Origin: Frigoribacterium sp. CFBP 13712
Lineage (GTDB): Bacteria; Actinomycetota; Actinomycetes; Actinomycetales; Microbacteriaceae
DNA length: 64,000 nucleotides
Reading direction: 5' to 3'
Assembly (NCBI RefSeq): GCF_014842255.1
Contig: NZ_JACYVH010000002.1
Span: forward strand, 420,519 to 484,518
Shown here: piece after piece, positions 63,055 through 64,000 of the stretch
Position numbering within the stretch: position 1 is the first letter of the stretch
Layout: the number at the start of each line of letters is the position of its first letter
Position numbers and translations under genes: made by a program
Notes under the pieces: generated by a model
Seen by the model: the letters and a program-made list of their open reading frames with translations, nothing else
Told to the model about the DNA's origin: nothing
Database searches by the model: none

Positions 63055-64000
63055 TCAGTCGGCGACCGCGACGAGTCGCCCGACCGGCGCCGAGACGGTC
63101 ACCGGGTCGCCGATCGCGATCGTCTCCACGCCGGTGCTGCGGACGTCGGAGACGAGTCGGACGTCCGCTCCGGCGGCGTCGACGGCCTGCACGGTCACCA
63201 GGAGGTCCACCCCGCGGTACGCGACGTCGGTGACGCGGCCGGCGAGCTGCAGACCGTCGTGTGCCGCGCCTCCTGCGGGGCCGCCGGGGGTGACCGCGAG
63301 GTGCTCGGGTCGGACGGCCAGCGAGGTGCCGTCGGCGGCCGTGACGAAGTTCTCGTAGCCGAGGAACTCGGCGACGAAGCGGTTCGCGGGGTTCGGGAAC
63401 ACCTGCTGCGGGGCGCCCTGCTGCATGATGCGACCGGCGCGCATCAGCACCATGTCGTCGCTCATCTCGAGCGCTTCGTCCTGATCGTGGGTGACGAGCA
63501 CGACGGTGAGACCGGTCTCGCCCTGGATGCGGCGGATCTCGGCCCGCATCTGCACCCGCAGCCGGGCGTCGAGGTTCGACAGGGGCTCGTCGAGCAGCAG
63601 CAGCTTCGGGCGGATCGCGATGGCCCGGGCCAGCGCCACGCGCTGCTGCTGACCGCCGGACAGCTTCTTCGGCTTGCTGCCCGCGAGGTGCGCGAGACCG
63701 ACGAGGTCGAGGGTCTCCATCACGCGCCGACGGCGTTCGGCGGTGTCGACGCCGCGCAGCTTGAGGCCGTACCCGACGTTCTCGGCGACCGACAGGTGGG
63801 GGAACAGCGCGTATGACTGGAACACCATGCCGAGGTCGCGCTTCTCGGGCGGGGTGCGGGTGCTGTCGACCCCGCCGATCCGGATCGTGCCCGACGTCGG
63901 GGCCGAGTAGCCGGCGAGCATGCGGAGGCTCGTGGTCTTGCCGCAGCCGCTCGGGCCGAGCAGCGTGGTGAGCCTGCCCTCGGAGATGGCGAGGTCGATC
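63055..64000 (-). CDS. ABC transporter ATP-binding protein (PotA-like), 5'-truncated
   Basis: The reading frame runs past the window end, so the N-terminus is missing. Visible motifs are Walker A LLGPSGCGKTTSLRMLAGY, Q-loop MVFQSYALFPHLSV, signature KLSGGQQQRVALARA, Walker B LLLLDEPLSNLDARL and the switch HDQDEALEMSD. The C-terminal TOBE domain (about 80 residues) includes VRPEHLAV. It powers import with the lipoprotein encoded next; the class covers polyamine, iron(III), thiamine and phosphonate systems. Confidence 0.93.
   Translation of the reverse strand, partial: IDLAISEGRLTTLLGPSGCGKTTSLRMLAGYSAPTSGTIRIGGVDSTRTPPEKRDLGMVFQSYALFPHLSVAENVGYGLKLRGVDTAERRRRVMETLDLVGLAHLAGSKPKKLSGGQQQRVALARAIAIRPKLLLLDEPLSNLDARLRVQMRAEIRRIQGETGLTVVLVTHDQDEALEMSDDMVLMRAGRIMQQGAPQQVFPNPANRFVAEFLGYENFVTAADGTSLAVRPEHLAVTPGGPAGGAAHDGLQLAGRVTDVAYRGVDLLVTVQAVDAAGADVRLVSDVRSTGVETIAIGDPVTVSAPVGRLVAVAD

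Overview
The window is about 72 % G+C, packed with genes on both strands, and carries no rRNA, CRISPR array, phage or transposase. The gene order rplU-rpmA-obgE-proB-proA-nadD-rsfS, the Ku/LigD repair genes, mycoredoxin, MTH1-like NUDIX and HelD/HelR motor point to an actinobacterium. The many short intergenic spaces, leaderless starts and families such as DUF4031, DUF4188 and DUF7218 suggest Microbacteriaceae (Frigoribacterium/Curtobacterium-like). That placement is inference; no 16S gene is present.

Layout. 1-8.7 kb is the conserved ribosome/proline/NAD block, ending with tRNA-Ala(GGC). 8.8-17.4 kb holds stress and regulatory genes: a YflT-like stress protein, an OhrR-type MarR regulator, a secreted FN3/propeller protein, a GntR regulator beside gluconokinase, and a MerR regulator divergent from a DUF4188 gene across a clear dyad, then an MFS exporter. 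17.5-22.7 kb is a non-homologous end-joining island (LigD, Ku, a short-chain dehydrogenase and a DUF7218/Rho-N protein). 22.7-30 kb is central carbon and redox metabolism: phosphoketolase coupled to a GH15 glucosidase, SMP-30, an FAD reductase and Dps. 30-36.3 kb is mixed (hydrolase, FUSC protein, phosphotransferase, SNF2 helicase). 36.4-44.7 kb has VOC, mycoredoxin, PoxB, a maltokinase-type kinase, CYTH, oligopeptidase B and NUDIX. 44.7-58.2 kb is mostly membrane and transport functions (ABC-2-like protein, NhaP antiporter, Pit, YihY, PrsW, a broken MFS gene) with a carboxylesterase, aspartase, FKBP and an aldo/keto reductase. 58.3-64 kb has HelD/HelR, then adenosine deaminase coupled to a polyamine-type ABC binding protein, and an ABC ATPase cut by the window end.

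The most unusual signals are not genes. (1) A non-palindromic 10-mer, AGGAGGCGCG, occurs 36 times by hand count (21 times as its complement, 15 times direct). About half of the copies are intergenic, and two pairs are arranged as perfect inverted repeats forming terminator-like hairpins between converging genes. This resembles the genomic behaviour of DNA uptake sequences in naturally competent bacteria. (2) A roughly 300-base array of four diverged palindromic units lies downstream of poxB. (3) About twenty genes have a TANNNT -10 box 6-8 bases before the start codon, implying widespread leaderless transcripts, and in three cases the -10 box contains the stop codon of the gene before. (4) The MFS gene at 55.8-56.9 kb carries both a one-base frameshift and an apparent internal deletion.
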